Assembly: GCA_945862325.1 (NCBI GenBank)
Contig: CAMAXZ010000004.1
Span: 62,001-126,000, forward strand
Source of the DNA: Klebsiella pneumoniae
GTDB lineage: Bacteria; Myxococcota_A; UBA796; SXON01
Length of the DNA: 64,000 nucleotides
Reading direction: 5' to 3'
Part shown: positions 40,904 to 49,172 of the stretch, in pieces
How positions within the stretch are numbered: the stretch's first letter is position 1
How the letters are laid out: the number at the start of each line of letters is the position of its first letter
Position numbers and translations under genes: made by a program
The notes under the pieces: generated by a model
Told to the model about the DNA's origin: nothing
The model's input: only the letters and a program-made list of their open reading frames with translations
Databases searched by the model: none

Positions 40904-42535
40904 ATGAGCACCGCCGGTATCTTCCGCGTCCCGCGTCCTGTCAACGAGCCCGTCCTCGGCTACGCCCCGCGCTCCGCGGAGCGCGCGCTGCTCGAGCGCG
41001 AGCTCAAGATGCAATCCGCGGAGATCGTGGAGATTCCCTGTGTCGTCGGCGGTCGCGACGTGTACACCGGCGACACGGTCGACGTCACGATGCCGTGCGA
41101 TCACGGGCATGTCCTGGCGCGCGTCCACCTCGCGGGCCCCGAACAGGTGGCCGCCGCGGTCGACGCGGCGGAGTCGGCGCGCGCCGCATGGAGCGACCTC
41201 CCCTGGGACGCCCGCGCCGCGGTCTTCCTGCGCGCCGCCGAGCTGCTCGCGGGCCCGTGGCGCGCGAAGGTGAACGCCGCGACGATGCTCGGCCAGGCCA
41301 AGACCGTCCACCAGGCCGAGATCGACGCCGCGTGCGAGCTGATTGATTTCTGGCGCTTCAACGCCCATTACTACGAACAGATCCTCCAGGAGCAGCCGCC
41401 CGCCAACGCTCCCGGCACCTGGAACCGCCTCGACATGCGCCCGCTCGATGGCTTCGTGTTCGCGGTTTCGCCGTTCAACTTCACGTCGATCGCCCTCAAC
41501 CTCCCGACCGCCCCCGCGCTCGTCGGCAACACCGTGGTCTGGAAGCCGGCGACGACGTCCGCGCTCGCGTGCTGGCACTTGTTCAAGCTGCTTCGGCAGG
41601 CCGGCCTGCCCGACGGCGTCGTCAACCTCCTGCACGGGCACGGCGCCGACGTCGGCGACGCGGTGCTCGCGCGGCCCGAGCTTGCCGGCATCCACTTCAC
41701 GGGCTCCACCCAAACGTTCCAGCACCTCTGGCGCAGCGTCGGAGAGCGCATCGCGCACTACCGTCAGTGGCCGCGCCTCGTCGGAGAGACCGGCGGCAAG
41801 GACTTCGTCCTCGCGCACCCCTCCGCGGACCCGCGCGCCGTGGCCGTCGCCGTGGCGCGCGGCGGCTTCGAGTACCAAGGCCAGAAGTGCTCCGCCGCGA
41901 GCCGCATCTACGTGCCGCGCTCGCTCTGGGCCGAGACGAGCCACCTCCTCGTCGAGATGATCGGCGCCTTCAAGCAGGGCGACGTGCGCGACCTGTCGAA
42001 CTTCGTGTCGGCCGTGATCGACGAGCGCGCCTTCCGCAAGCACGAGCGCTACCTCACGCTCGCCAAGGAGACGGGGGAGGTCCTCGTCGGTGGCCACGCC
42101 GACGAGCGGGAGGGGTGGTACGTCCAACCGACCTTGGTGCGCGTCGACGACCCGCGCAGCCGCCTCATGGAAGAAGAGATCTTCGGCCCGATCGTGTCGG
42201 CGTTCGTCTACGAGGACGCCCACTGGCCCGACGTCCTGTCCCTCGTCGACCGGACGAGCCCGTACGCCCTCACCGGCGCCGTGTTCTCGAACGACCGCCT
42301 CGCCATCGACGAAGCCTCGCGCGCCCTGCGCGGCGCCGCGGGCAACTTCTACATCAACGACAAGCCGACGGGCGCCGTGGTCGGCCAGCAACCGTTCGGC
42401 GGCGGGCGGTCGAGCGGCACCAACGACAAGGCGGGGGCCCCGCAGAACCTCCTGCGCTGGATCAACCCGCGCACGATCAAGGAGACCTTCGTCCCCGCCC
42501 TCGACTGGCGCTACCCGTTCCTGGACAAGGCTTGA
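40904..42535 (+). CDS. pruA: 1-pyrroline-5-carboxylate dehydrogenase
   Basis: The protein has 543 aa. It oxidises glutamate gamma-semialdehyde to glutamate in proline degradation. The start 'RVPRPVNEPVLGYAPRSAER' and 'FWRFNAHYYEQILQEQPP' are typical of the eukaryote-like ALDH4A1 group. 'AVSPFNFTSIA', 'GETGGKDFVLAHPSAD' (general-base Glu), 'QGQKCSAASR' (catalytic Cys) and 'EEEIFGPIVS' are all intact. No proline dehydrogenase is fused or adjacent. TAGAAG lies 5 nt before its ATG and no good ribosome binding site is visible. Confidence 0.93.
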   Translation: MSTAGIFRVPRPVNEPVLGYAPRSAERALLERELKMQSAEIVEIPCVVGGRDVYTGDTVDVTMPCDHGHVLARVHLAGPEQVAAAVDAAESARAAWSDLPWDARAAVFLRAAELLAGPWRAKVNAATMLGQAKTVHQAEIDAACELIDFWRFNAHYYEQILQEQPPANAPGTWNRLDMRPLDGFVFAVSPFNFTSIALNLPTAPALVGNTVVWKPATTSALACWHLFKLLRQAGLPDGVVNLLHGHGADVGDAVLARPELAGIHFTGSTQTFQHLWRSVGERIAHYRQWPRLVGETGGKDFVLAHPSADPRAVAVAVARGGFEYQGQKCSAASRIYVPRSLWAETSHLLVEMIGAFKQGDVRDLSNFVSAVIDERAFRKHERYLTLAKETGEVLVGGHADEREGWYVQPTLVRVDDPRSRLMEEEIFGPIVSAFVYEDAHWPDVLSLVDRTSPYALTGAVFSNDRLAIDEASRALRGAAGNFYINDKPTGAVVGQQPFGGGRSSGTNDKAGAPQNLLRWINPRTIKETFVPALDWRYPFLDKA

Positions 42536-42559
42536 CAGCCGCGCTGTAGCGCGTAAGGT
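42532..42559 (+). promoter_or_regulatory. Sigma-70-like promoter before the XPB operon
   Basis: TTGACA (42532-42537, a perfect -35) overlaps the pruA stop codon and is followed after 16 bp by TAAGGT (42554-42559), a TAnnnT -10. Transcription from here would yield a leader of about 200 nt before the helicase start. Confidence 0.55.
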
Positions 42560-42732
42560 GAGCGTCAGGGTTGCGTGGCGCGAACCTCCGGGTTCGACCT
42601 GCACCTCCGGTGCCCGGGTGAAGGGCCGCTCGGCGGCACGACGCACACGGGCGCGATGGCATGCGCGTAGCCGGCCTGCACGCGTGCTTACGAACGGCCT
42701 GGTCCGGTGGCGGAAACCGGCCGTTCCTACGC
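42540..42732 (+). ncRNA. Candidate structured leader or small RNA upstream of the XPB helicase
   Basis: The 233-bp gap between pruA and the helicase has many short complementary segments. Hairpins are: 42540-42553 (CGCGC/GCGCG); 42581-42596 (CGAACC/GGTTCG with a TCCG, UNCG-type, loop); 42601-42613 (GCAC/GTGC); 42625-42637 (GCCG/CGGC). TGCGT at 42572-42576 can pair with ACGCA at 42641-42645, closing the last three into a cloverleaf-like junction. A second domain is closed by GCGTAG (42665-42670) with CTACGC (42727-42732). I recognise no known RNA family. High GC makes chance pairing easy, so this is a hypothesis. Confidence 0.4.
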
Positions 42733-42768
42733 CCGATCCCTCTCCGGGAGACGCTCCTGCGATGACCG

Positions 42769-44457
42769 ATGCACGTACGGCCTGACAATCCCCTGATCGT
42801 CCAGGGGGATGGCAAGGTCCTGCTCGAGACGAAGCACCGCCGCTACGAGGAGGTCCGTGACTTCCTGGCGCGCTTCGCGGAGCTCGAAACGAGCCCCGAG
42901 CACCTGCACACCTACCGGATCAACCCGCTCTCCTTGTGGAACGCGGCCGCGAGCGGCGTCGGCCGCGACGAGGTGGTGTCCGGTCTGAAGTCGTGGAGCA
43001 AGTTCGACGTCCCCGAAGCGGTGCTCACCCAGGTTTCGGACACGATCGAGCGCTACGGGCTCGTCAAGCTGGTGATGCACCCCGAGCAACCGGGGAAGCT
43101 CCTCCGCTTGGAGTTCGACACGGCGTACGTCGCGAAGCTCGTGGGGCAGGACAAGTCGATCCGGGAGCTGCTGGTCGAGGACGGCCGGCGCTACTGGGCG
43201 ATTCAGCCCGGTCATCGTGGCATCTTCAAGCAGCGGATGCTCCAGGCCGGGTGGCCGGTGGAAGACCTCGTCGGCTTCATCCCCGGCGACCCGCTCGTCG
43301 TCCCGTTGCGCGCGCAGACCGGGGGTGGACGCCCGTTCCACATCCGCGACTACCAGGAGCAGGCCGCGGCGCGTTGGTTCCAGGAAGGGCGCCCCAGCGG
43401 CGGCCACGGCGTCGTCGTGTTGCCATGCGGCGCCGGGAAGACCATCGTCGCGATCCGCGCGATGAGCCTCGTCAACCAGCACACCCTCGTGCTCGCCACG
43501 AACGGCGCCGCCGTCGCCCAATGGGTCCGGGAGATCCTCGACAAGACCGATCTCCGTCCGGACCAGGTCGGCGCCTACACCGGCGAGACCAAGCAGATCC
43601 GCCCGGTGACGGTGGCGACCTACCAGATCCTCACCTGGCGCGCGTCGCGCGAGGCCGAGTTTGCGCACCTGCACCTGTTCAAGGACCACAACTGGGGCCT
43701 GTTGATCTACGACGAGGTGCACCTGCTCCCGGCGCCGGTCTTCGGTGCCACCGCCGAGCTGCAGGGGCGCCGCCGCCTCGGACTCACCGCCACCCTGGTG
43801 CGCGAAGACGGCCGCGAAGGCGACGTGTTCTCGCTGGTCGGCCCGCGACGGTTCGACATGGCGTGGCAGAGCCTCGAAGAGAAGGGGTTCATCGCCGAGG
43901 CCAAGTGCTGCGAGGTGCGCGTGCCGTTCGCCAACCCGGCCGCGGCGGAGTCCTACGAGCGCGCCCGCGACGGCGAGAAGTTCCGCATCGCAAGCGTCAA
44001 CCCCGCGAAGCTGCGCGTGTTGGACGACCTCCTCCGCAAGCACAAGGCGGACAACGTCCTGATCATCGGGACCTACCTCGATCAGCTCAAGGACATCGCC
44101 CGGCGGTTCCGCGCCCCGCTCATCACCGGCGAGACGCCCGCCGCGCAGCGCGAGGATCTCTTCGGACGGTTCCGCGACGGCCGCCTGAAGCTGCTCGTCG
44201 TCAGCAAGGTCGCGAACTTCTCCATCGACCTGCCTGACGCGAACGTCGCCGTGCAGGTGAGCGGCAGCTTCGGGTCGCGGCAAGAAGAGGCGCAGCGCCT
44301 CGGCCGCGTCCTACGGCCCAAGAAGGGCGGCAAGGGCGCGTTTTTCTACAGCGTCGTCACCAGAGACAGCAAGGAACAGGAGTTCGCCATGAAGCGGCAA
44401 CTGTTCCTGACCGAACAAGGCTATCGGTACACCATCCAGGAGACCGCGCCCGTCTGA
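42769..44457 (+). CDS. XPB/Ssl2-family DNA repair helicase
   Basis: The protein has 562 aa; an in-frame stop two codons upstream fixes ATG 42769 as the earliest start. An N-terminal XPB-type domain ('NPLIVQGDGKVLLE', 'LSLWNAAASG') precedes the superfamily 2 core: 'LPCGAGKT' (Walker A), 'DEVH' at Asp315, 'LTATLVREDGREGD' (motif III plus the RED motif of XPB) and a C-terminal 'GSFGSRQEEAQRLGRVLRPK' (motif VI). It is a 3'-5' helicase/translocase with a probable repair role. The next gene encodes the usual bacterial partner, as in mycobacterial Rv0861c-Rv0862c. Confidence 0.92.
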   Translation: MHVRPDNPLIVQGDGKVLLETKHRRYEEVRDFLARFAELETSPEHLHTYRINPLSLWNAAASGVGRDEVVSGLKSWSKFDVPEAVLTQVSDTIERYGLVKLVMHPEQPGKLLRLEFDTAYVAKLVGQDKSIRELLVEDGRRYWAIQPGHRGIFKQRMLQAGWPVEDLVGFIPGDPLVVPLRAQTGGGRPFHIRDYQEQAAARWFQEGRPSGGHGVVVLPCGAGKTIVAIRAMSLVNQHTLVLATNGAAVAQWVREILDKTDLRPDQVGAYTGETKQIRPVTVATYQILTWRASREAEFAHLHLFKDHNWGLLIYDEVHLLPAPVFGATAELQGRRRLGLTATLVREDGREGDVFSLVGPRRFDMAWQSLEEKGFIAEAKCCEVRVPFANPAAAESYERARDGEKFRIASVNPAKLRVLDDLLRKHKADNVLIIGTYLDQLKDIARRFRAPLITGETPAAQREDLFGRFRDGRLKLLVVSKVANFSIDLPDANVAVQVSGSFGSRQEEAQRLGRVLRPKKGGKGAFFYSVVTRDSKEQEFAMKRQLFLTEQGYRYTIQETAPV

Positions 44458-44483
44458 GACGGACGCGACCGAGGGACGATCCA

Positions 44484-46763
44484 ATGACCGAACGGAACGA
44501 AGGGGCCCCCGGCCACGAAGACGGAGCGGGCCGCAAGCGGCGGCGGCGGCGGCGGCGGCGCGAAGGCGGCGACGCCCCCGCGGCGCCCCGACGCGACGCC
44601 CCACGCCCCGAGCCTGCCGCCGAAGACGACGGCGCGCGCGCTGGGAGGCGCGGACGACGCCTCGCGCGCGAAGACGCCGGCGCCGAGGGGCCCGGTGTGT
44701 CCTTGCCGGGCACCGGCAAGCTCCCGCACCGCCCCCGTGTACATCGCAAGCGTTGGCGCGCGATCGCCGGGACGATCCGTCGTTCTCGCGGTGACGCCGA
44801 CCTACAGGCGGTGGTGGACTACTGCGCGAAGCTCCCCGAGGCCCTGCAACACGCCATGGCGCGCACGTTCGGCGCTGGCCAGGCCCGAAACGGCGACGCG
44901 GAACGCGCCGTGCAGCAGCTGGCCCGCGCGATCGGCGGCGGTGGTCGGGTCGCGGGCGTGGTGCAGCAGCTCCACCCCCGGGATCGCCAGGCGCTCGCCG
45001 CGCTCGTTCAGTGCGGGGGCCTCGCCCACGCCGACGAGCTCCACCGCGAGCTCTCGCTCGTGCTCGGCGGACGCGAAGCGGATTGGGGGCGCAACCTCCA
45101 GCTGCTCGGCGACAAGGGCCTCGTGTTCGCGTCGGAGACCATCGAGGACGGTTGGTACTACCTCGTGCCAGAGCCCCTCATGGTGCCGCTGCAGGCGGCG
45201 CTCCAGCCCGAAATGGCGCTGCCGACCTTCGAGCACGAAGAGGTGCGGGTCATGGACCCGCGGCCCTTCTGCCCGCCGATCGACTTCAGCCTGGCCACCT
45301 TGGCGACCTACCTCGACCAGCGCCCGCCGAAGCTGACGCAGCGGCAGGAGGTCTTCAAGGCGCACAAGGACGAGCTCGATCGCTTCTTCGCGCAGCTCTG
45401 GGCCCCCGAGAGCGAGCTGTTCAACCTGCACTTCGACTTCCTGATGATGCACGGGATGATCGAGCTGCGCGGGGACGGCCTCGCCGTCAACCGCGAAGTG
45501 GTCGAGGAGTGGCTGCAGCTCGAGCCGGAGGACCAGCGGGACCTGGTGTTCCGCGCGCTCGACAAGCGGTTTCCGTTCGCGGAGTTCCTGCTCGCGGCGG
45601 TGCACGCCGGGGAAGGCCAGTGGATCCCGGAGGCGCCGTTGCAGGCGTTGTACCGGCGCTGGTCGCGCGGCGAGGATTGGCGCGAGCGGTTCCACCGCGG
45701 TCAATACGCCGCCACCCGTCAGGGCGACCGCGAGGGCTACACGTTCACCGCGCTCGTCGCTGCGGGCATGCTCGACGTCGGCCTCTGGGGCCAACAGAAG
45801 TTCTACCGACTCACGCCGCGCGCGCGCGACCTCGTCGAGCCGCCCACCGACGACGGGTTCCGTCAGTTCTACCTGACGCCCTCCTACGAGATCATGGCCC
45901 CCGCGGGCCTCGCTCCCCTGTTGCTGTTCCGCATCGGCGAGCTCGCGGAGCTCACCGGCTGCGACCGCGCGAACACCTACAAGATCACCGAAGCGACGAT
46001 CGAGCGCGCTCTGGCGAAGGGCTGGCGGCGCGAGACGATCCTCGACTTCCTACGAGAGAACAGCCAGATCGGCCTCCCCGAAAACGTCGAGCAGACCCTC
46101 CGCGGCTGGATCGGCGCCGAGGGCGACGTCGAGCTCCACGACATCGTGGCGCTCACGGTGCACCGGTCGGCGGTGCGACGGATCGAGGGGGCCCGGCAGC
46201 TCAAGCCGTTCCTGATCCACCGCTTCGCTCCTGGGTTGTACGCGGTGGACCGCACGCGCCTGCCGGAGCTGCGCGCGGCGCTGACCGCCGCGGGCTTCAC
46301 CGCCCCCGGCGATGCCCGGCGCTACCCGGCCGACGCGGCAGTGGCCGACGACCGCCACCGGTTGCACCTGCTCCTCGCCGAAGCGCGCGATCAACGCACC
46401 GATCCGGCCGCGCGTGCGCACAGCGCGGACACGCAGCCGCAAGACCTCCGTCCGATCCCCGGGGGCGCGCTCGCCAACCACGGCGCGCGTCGCAAGGCGG
46501 ACAACCGTCCGCCGCGCGCGAGCCCCAACGAGGTCAAGGCGATCCTCGAGAAGGCGATGCGGGACGGGCGCTGGCTCGAGCTCGTGTACGTGTCGGTCAA
46601 GGACGCCTCTCGGAAGACCATGACCGTCGCGCCGGAGCGCATCGCCCTGAACCGTGAGGGCAACCAGGTGCTCGTCGCGACGGACATCGTGCAGAACGTG
46701 AAGCTCACGTACGCCCTCGCGCAGATCGAGCGCGCACGGTCGACCGAGCCGCGCGCGAGTTAA
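44484..46763 (+). CDS. XPB-associated helicase C-terminal-domain protein
   Basis: The protein has 759 aa. An unusual N-terminus of about 80 residues contains 'KRRRRRRRREGG' and further Arg clusters, likely nucleic-acid-binding. The rest matches the helicase-associated (Helicase_C_3 type) proteins encoded beside XPB in other bacteria, with 'YLTPSYEIMAPAGLAPLLLFRIGELAELTGCDRANTYKIT' as the recognisable core and a WYL-like end. It contains no Walker motifs. It lies 26 bp after the helicase gene and probably acts as its partner in repair. Confidence 0.82.
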   Translation: MTERNEGAPGHEDGAGRKRRRRRRRREGGDAPAAPRRDAPRPEPAAEDDGARAGRRGRRLAREDAGAEGPGVSLPGTGKLPHRPRVHRKRWRAIAGTIRRSRGDADLQAVVDYCAKLPEALQHAMARTFGAGQARNGDAERAVQQLARAIGGGGRVAGVVQQLHPRDRQALAALVQCGGLAHADELHRELSLVLGGREADWGRNLQLLGDKGLVFASETIEDGWYYLVPEPLMVPLQAALQPEMALPTFEHEEVRVMDPRPFCPPIDFSLATLATYLDQRPPKLTQRQEVFKAHKDELDRFFAQLWAPESELFNLHFDFLMMHGMIELRGDGLAVNREVVEEWLQLEPEDQRDLVFRALDKRFPFAEFLLAAVHAGEGQWIPEAPLQALYRRWSRGEDWRERFHRGQYAATRQGDREGYTFTALVAAGMLDVGLWGQQKFYRLTPRARDLVEPPTDDGFRQFYLTPSYEIMAPAGLAPLLLFRIGELAELTGCDRANTYKITEATIERALAKGWRRETILDFLRENSQIGLPENVEQTLRGWIGAEGDVELHDIVALTVHRSAVRRIEGARQLKPFLIHRFAPGLYAVDRTRLPELRAALTAAGFTAPGDARRYPADAAVADDRHRLHLLLAEARDQRTDPAARAHSADTQPQDLRPIPGGALANHGARRKADNRPPRASPNEVKAILEKAMRDGRWLELVYVSVKDASRKTMTVAPERIALNREGNQVLVATDIVQNVKLTYALAQIERARSTEPRAS

Positions 46764-46774
46764 CGGACCGCCCG

Positions 46775-47038
46775 ATGGCTGAACCCCGCCCCGCCTCGTT
46801 CGAGAGCGCGCTTCGAGACCTCGAAGAGCGCGTTGCCCGCCTCGAGCGAGGCGATCTCGATCTCGACGACGCGCTGCGCCTGTTCGAAGAGGGCGTCGCG
46901 CTCGTGCGCACCTGCCACGAGCGCCTCGACGCAGCCGACGCGCGAATCCTCGCGTTGACCGGATCGCCAGAAGCCGTGAAGGTGTCGGAGTTCCAGGCCG
47001 GCGAGCCCTCGCCCGGCTCGACCGACACAGGAGTTTGA
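46775..47038 (+). CDS. xseB: Exodeoxyribonuclease VII small subunit
   Basis: The protein has 87 aa. 'SFESALRDLEERVARLERGDLDLDDALRLFEEGVAL' is the signature helical pair of XseB. With XseA it degrades single-stranded DNA; xseA is not adjacent, which is common. It follows the helicase-associated gene by 11 bp, so helicase, partner and nuclease subunit appear to form a DNA-repair operon. Confidence 0.92.
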   Translation: MAEPRPASFESALRDLEERVARLERGDLDLDDALRLFEEGVALVRTCHERLDAADARILALTGSPEAVKVSEFQAGEPSPGSTDTGV

Positions 47039-47067
47039 CACCGCGGGCCGCCTCGCGCAGGTAGACT
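47035..47067 (+). promoter_or_regulatory. Possible promoter for the tonB-exbB-exbD operon
   Basis: TTGACA (47035-47040) overlaps the xseB stop; TAGACT (47062-47067) is a TAnnnT -10. The 21-bp spacing is longer than usual, which lowers confidence. It is the second case in the window of TTGACA formed around a stop codon (compare 42532). Confidence 0.3.
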
Positions 47068-47098
47068 CACGCCCTCTTTCCCGTCGGGGTACCCCGCG

Positions 47099-47836
47099 AT
47101 GTTCGACAACGTCGGAAAAGACACGAAGCCCCAAGGCAAACGGCGCATCGGGGCGTTCCTGCTGTCGTTGCTCCTCAACGGGTCGGTGTTCGCCGCCCTC
47201 GTGTGGGCCGGCTCGCGCGTGGCGGAAGAGGTGATGGACGAGGAAGAGCCGATCGAGGTCGCCTTCAACCTCGCCGCGCCCCCGCCACCCCCACCGCCCC
47301 CGCCACCGGGCGGCAAGAAGTCCTCGACGAAGAAAGAGAAGAAGCCCGACGAGGTCAAGCCGCAGGAGATCCCTCAGGAGGTCGTGCAGCTCCCTGACGA
47401 GGTGCCGGAGCCCGTGGTCGAGGAAGAGACCGAGGGCGGCGTCGAGGGCGGCGTCGAGGGCGGCGTGGTCGGCGGCGTCGTGGGCGGCGTCGTCGGCGGC
47501 GTGATCGGCGGCACGCTCGGGGGCGAGCTCGGCGCCGCGCCGGTCAAGACGGTCCATTGGACCGAGCTTCAGATCAAGACCCGCGCCACGGTGCGGTCGG
47601 ACGACTACCCCGAAGCGGCCCGCGCGCTGAACATGCCCGAGACGAAGTGTGTCGTCCGGCTCATGGTCGACGAGAAAGGGCGTGTCACCGGCGTGACGCC
47701 CAAGAAGTGCCCCGAGCTCTTCCACCCCGCCGCCCAGAAGGTGGGCATGCGGTACGTGTTCTACCCCTACAAGGACGCGGGCAAGGGCGCGGCGGTCCAG
47801 TTCGATCTCACCCTCAACTTCAAGCCCAGCGACTGA
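47099..47836 (+). CDS. TonB-like energy transducer
   Basis: The protein has 245 aa. One N-terminal membrane helix ('IGAFLLSLLLNGSVFAALVW') is followed by an acidic and poly-Pro stretch, a Lys-rich section, a (V/E)GGV repeat (about residues 112-142) and a C-terminal TonB-type domain ('YPEAARALNMPETKCVVRLMVDEKGRVTGV'). It would transmit proton-motive force from ExbB/ExbD to outer-membrane receptors. The ExbB and two ExbD genes follow directly. No TonB-dependent receptor is nearby. Confidence 0.85.
   Translation: MFDNVGKDTKPQGKRRIGAFLLSLLLNGSVFAALVWAGSRVAEEVMDEEEPIEVAFNLAAPPPPPPPPPPGGKKSSTKKEKKPDEVKPQEIPQEVVQLPDEVPEPVVEEETEGGVEGGVEGGVVGGVVGGVVGGVIGGTLGGELGAAPVKTVHWTELQIKTRATVRSDDYPEAARALNMPETKCVVRLMVDEKGRVTGVTPKKCPELFHPAAQKVGMRYVFYPYKDAGKGAAVQFDLTLNFKPSD
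47432..47524 (+). repeat. 12-bp tandem repeat in the TonB linker
   Basis: About seven copies of a 12-bp unit (GAG/GTC-GGC-GGC-GTC and variants) encode 'EGGV'/'VGGV' repeats in the periplasm-spanning linker. Near-perfect DNA repeats here could change length by slippage and so alter reach across the periplasm. Confidence 0.85.
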
Positions 47837-47855
47837 CGGTCCTGGAAGGAAGCCG

Positions 47856-48746
47856 ATGTTCAGCCTGACTCTGATCGCCCTTCTCCACGCGCAGGAGCCC
47901 ACCCCCTCGGCTCCGGCCACGCCCGCGCCGACCGAGGCGCCCGCCGGCTCCGCTGCTCCCGAGGGTGCCCCCGCGCCGTCGGAGGCGGTGACCCCCGTGG
48001 CCGCCCCGGTCGCCGAGCCGGTCGCGACGCCGGCCGCGAAGGCCGAAGAAGAGAAGCACGGCCTCGACATGACCCCGGCCGGCCTGTGGAAGTCGATGGG
48101 CACCGCCGCTCGCCTCGTCTTCCTGCTCATGGTCGGCATGCTGCTCTGGTCGGTCTACGTCGCGTTCGACCGCGTCCTGCTCTTCGTGCGTTCGCGCGCG
48201 CAGTCCCGGCAGCTCGCCGCGGCCGTGGTCGCGCCGCTCCAGAAGGCCGACGTCGACTCCGCCATCAAGCTCTGCGAGTCCGAAGGCTACAAGCTGAGCT
48301 ACCTCGGCACGATCCTCAAGGCCGCGCTCAAGGAGTACAAGGCCCGCTACGACCACCACTCCGCCGAAGCCGCGCACCGCGCCATCGAGCGCGTGACCCT
48401 GATCGAGACGGCCAACCTCCGCAAGGGCATGGCGGTGCTCGCCACCACCGGCTCCACCACGCCGTTCGTCGGGCTGGTCGGCACCATCTTCGGCATCATC
48501 AACGCCTTCGCCATGATGAACTCCGAAGGCGGCGGCGACCTCACCGCCATCTCGGGCGGCATCGCCGAGGCCCTCGTGTCGACCGCCGCCGGCATCGCCG
48601 TCGCCATCGTCGCGATCTGGCTGTACAACTACTTCAACGGCGTGATCGACGACATCATCAACGACATGTCGACCGCGAGCCAGGAGCTCGAGGACTTCAT
48701 GGAGAAGGACGTTCTGCGGCGCGCCGAGTCGCGGGCCGCGAAGTAG
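47856..48746 (+). CDS. exbB: ExbB/TolQ/MotA-family proton channel with N-terminal Pro/Ala extension
   Basis: The protein has 296 aa. A signal-like start ('MFSLTLIALLHAQ') and a Pro/Ala/Glu-rich segment (to about residue 70) precede the channel core: a helix at about 82-105, 'KGMAVLATTGSTTPFVGLVGTIFGIINAF' and 'GGIAEALVSTAAGIAVAIVAIWLYNYF', both hallmark ExbB/TolQ helices. It forms the proton-driven motor with the two ExbD proteins downstream. The added N-terminal extension is longer than in E. coli ExbB. Confidence 0.92.
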   Translation: MFSLTLIALLHAQEPTPSAPATPAPTEAPAGSAAPEGAPAPSEAVTPVAAPVAEPVATPAAKAEEEKHGLDMTPAGLWKSMGTAARLVFLLMVGMLLWSVYVAFDRVLLFVRSRAQSRQLAAAVVAPLQKADVDSAIKLCESEGYKLSYLGTILKAALKEYKARYDHHSAEAAHRAIERVTLIETANLRKGMAVLATTGSTTPFVGLVGTIFGIINAFAMMNSEGGGDLTAISGGIAEALVSTAAGIAVAIVAIWLYNYFNGVIDDIINDMSTASQELEDFMEKDVLRRAESRAAK

Positions 48747-48752
48747 GCCGGC

Positions 48753-49169
48753 GTGGGGGCGAAGGTCGGGGGAAAGAAGGGCGGCGCCATCGCCGACTTG
48801 AACGTCACGCCGCTCGTCGACGTGGTGCTGGTCCTCCTCATCATCTTCATGGTCGTCACGCCGATGCTCAGCTCGGGTGTCGACGTGCGCCTGCCGAAGG
48901 CGCGCACGTCGAGCGAAGAGAAGGACTTGGGGCAGCACCTCGTCATCTCCGTCAAGGGGGATGGCACGATGTTCGTCGATCGTGACGAGGTCACGCTCGA
49001 CACGGTGGTCGGGCGTGTCGAGGAGGTGCGGGACAACCGTTCCCTGCTCGTGAAGGGCGACCAGGCCGCCACGTGGCGTCAGGTGCGCGGCGTGATGGAC
49101 AAGTTGAACCAAGCCAACATCGGTGGCACCGAGACGATGCTGCTCGCGACCGAAAAGATCAAGGAGTAG
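48753..49169 (+). CDS. exbD: ExbD/TolR-family protein 1
   Basis: The protein has 138 aa from a GTG start 6 bp after exbB. 'IADLNVTPLVDVVLVLLIIFMVVTP' is the ExbD helix with the essential membrane Asp, followed by a periplasmic TolR-like domain ('LVISVKGDGTMFVDRDEV'). It assembles with ExbB as stator. It is followed by a second, different ExbD, so the motor may be heteromeric. Confidence 0.92.
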   Translation: MGAKVGGKKGGAIADLNVTPLVDVVLVLLIIFMVVTPMLSSGVDVRLPKARTSSEEKDLGQHLVISVKGDGTMFVDRDEVTLDTVVGRVEEVRDNRSLLVKGDQAATWRQVRGVMDKLNQANIGGTETMLLATEKIKE

Positions 49170-49172
49170 CCG

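Noticed and set aside
42601-42645. A tRNA or tRNA-like gene in the leader
   Set aside because: The folding is cloverleaf-like and contains GGTTCGA, but arm lengths, the acceptor and the anticodon loop do not fit a tRNA.
42477-42815. A 112-codon minus-strand frame across the pruA-helicase gap
   Set aside because: Cys/Arg-rich translation without a family match; the region is better explained as a structured leader, and no promoter or binding site supports the minus frame.
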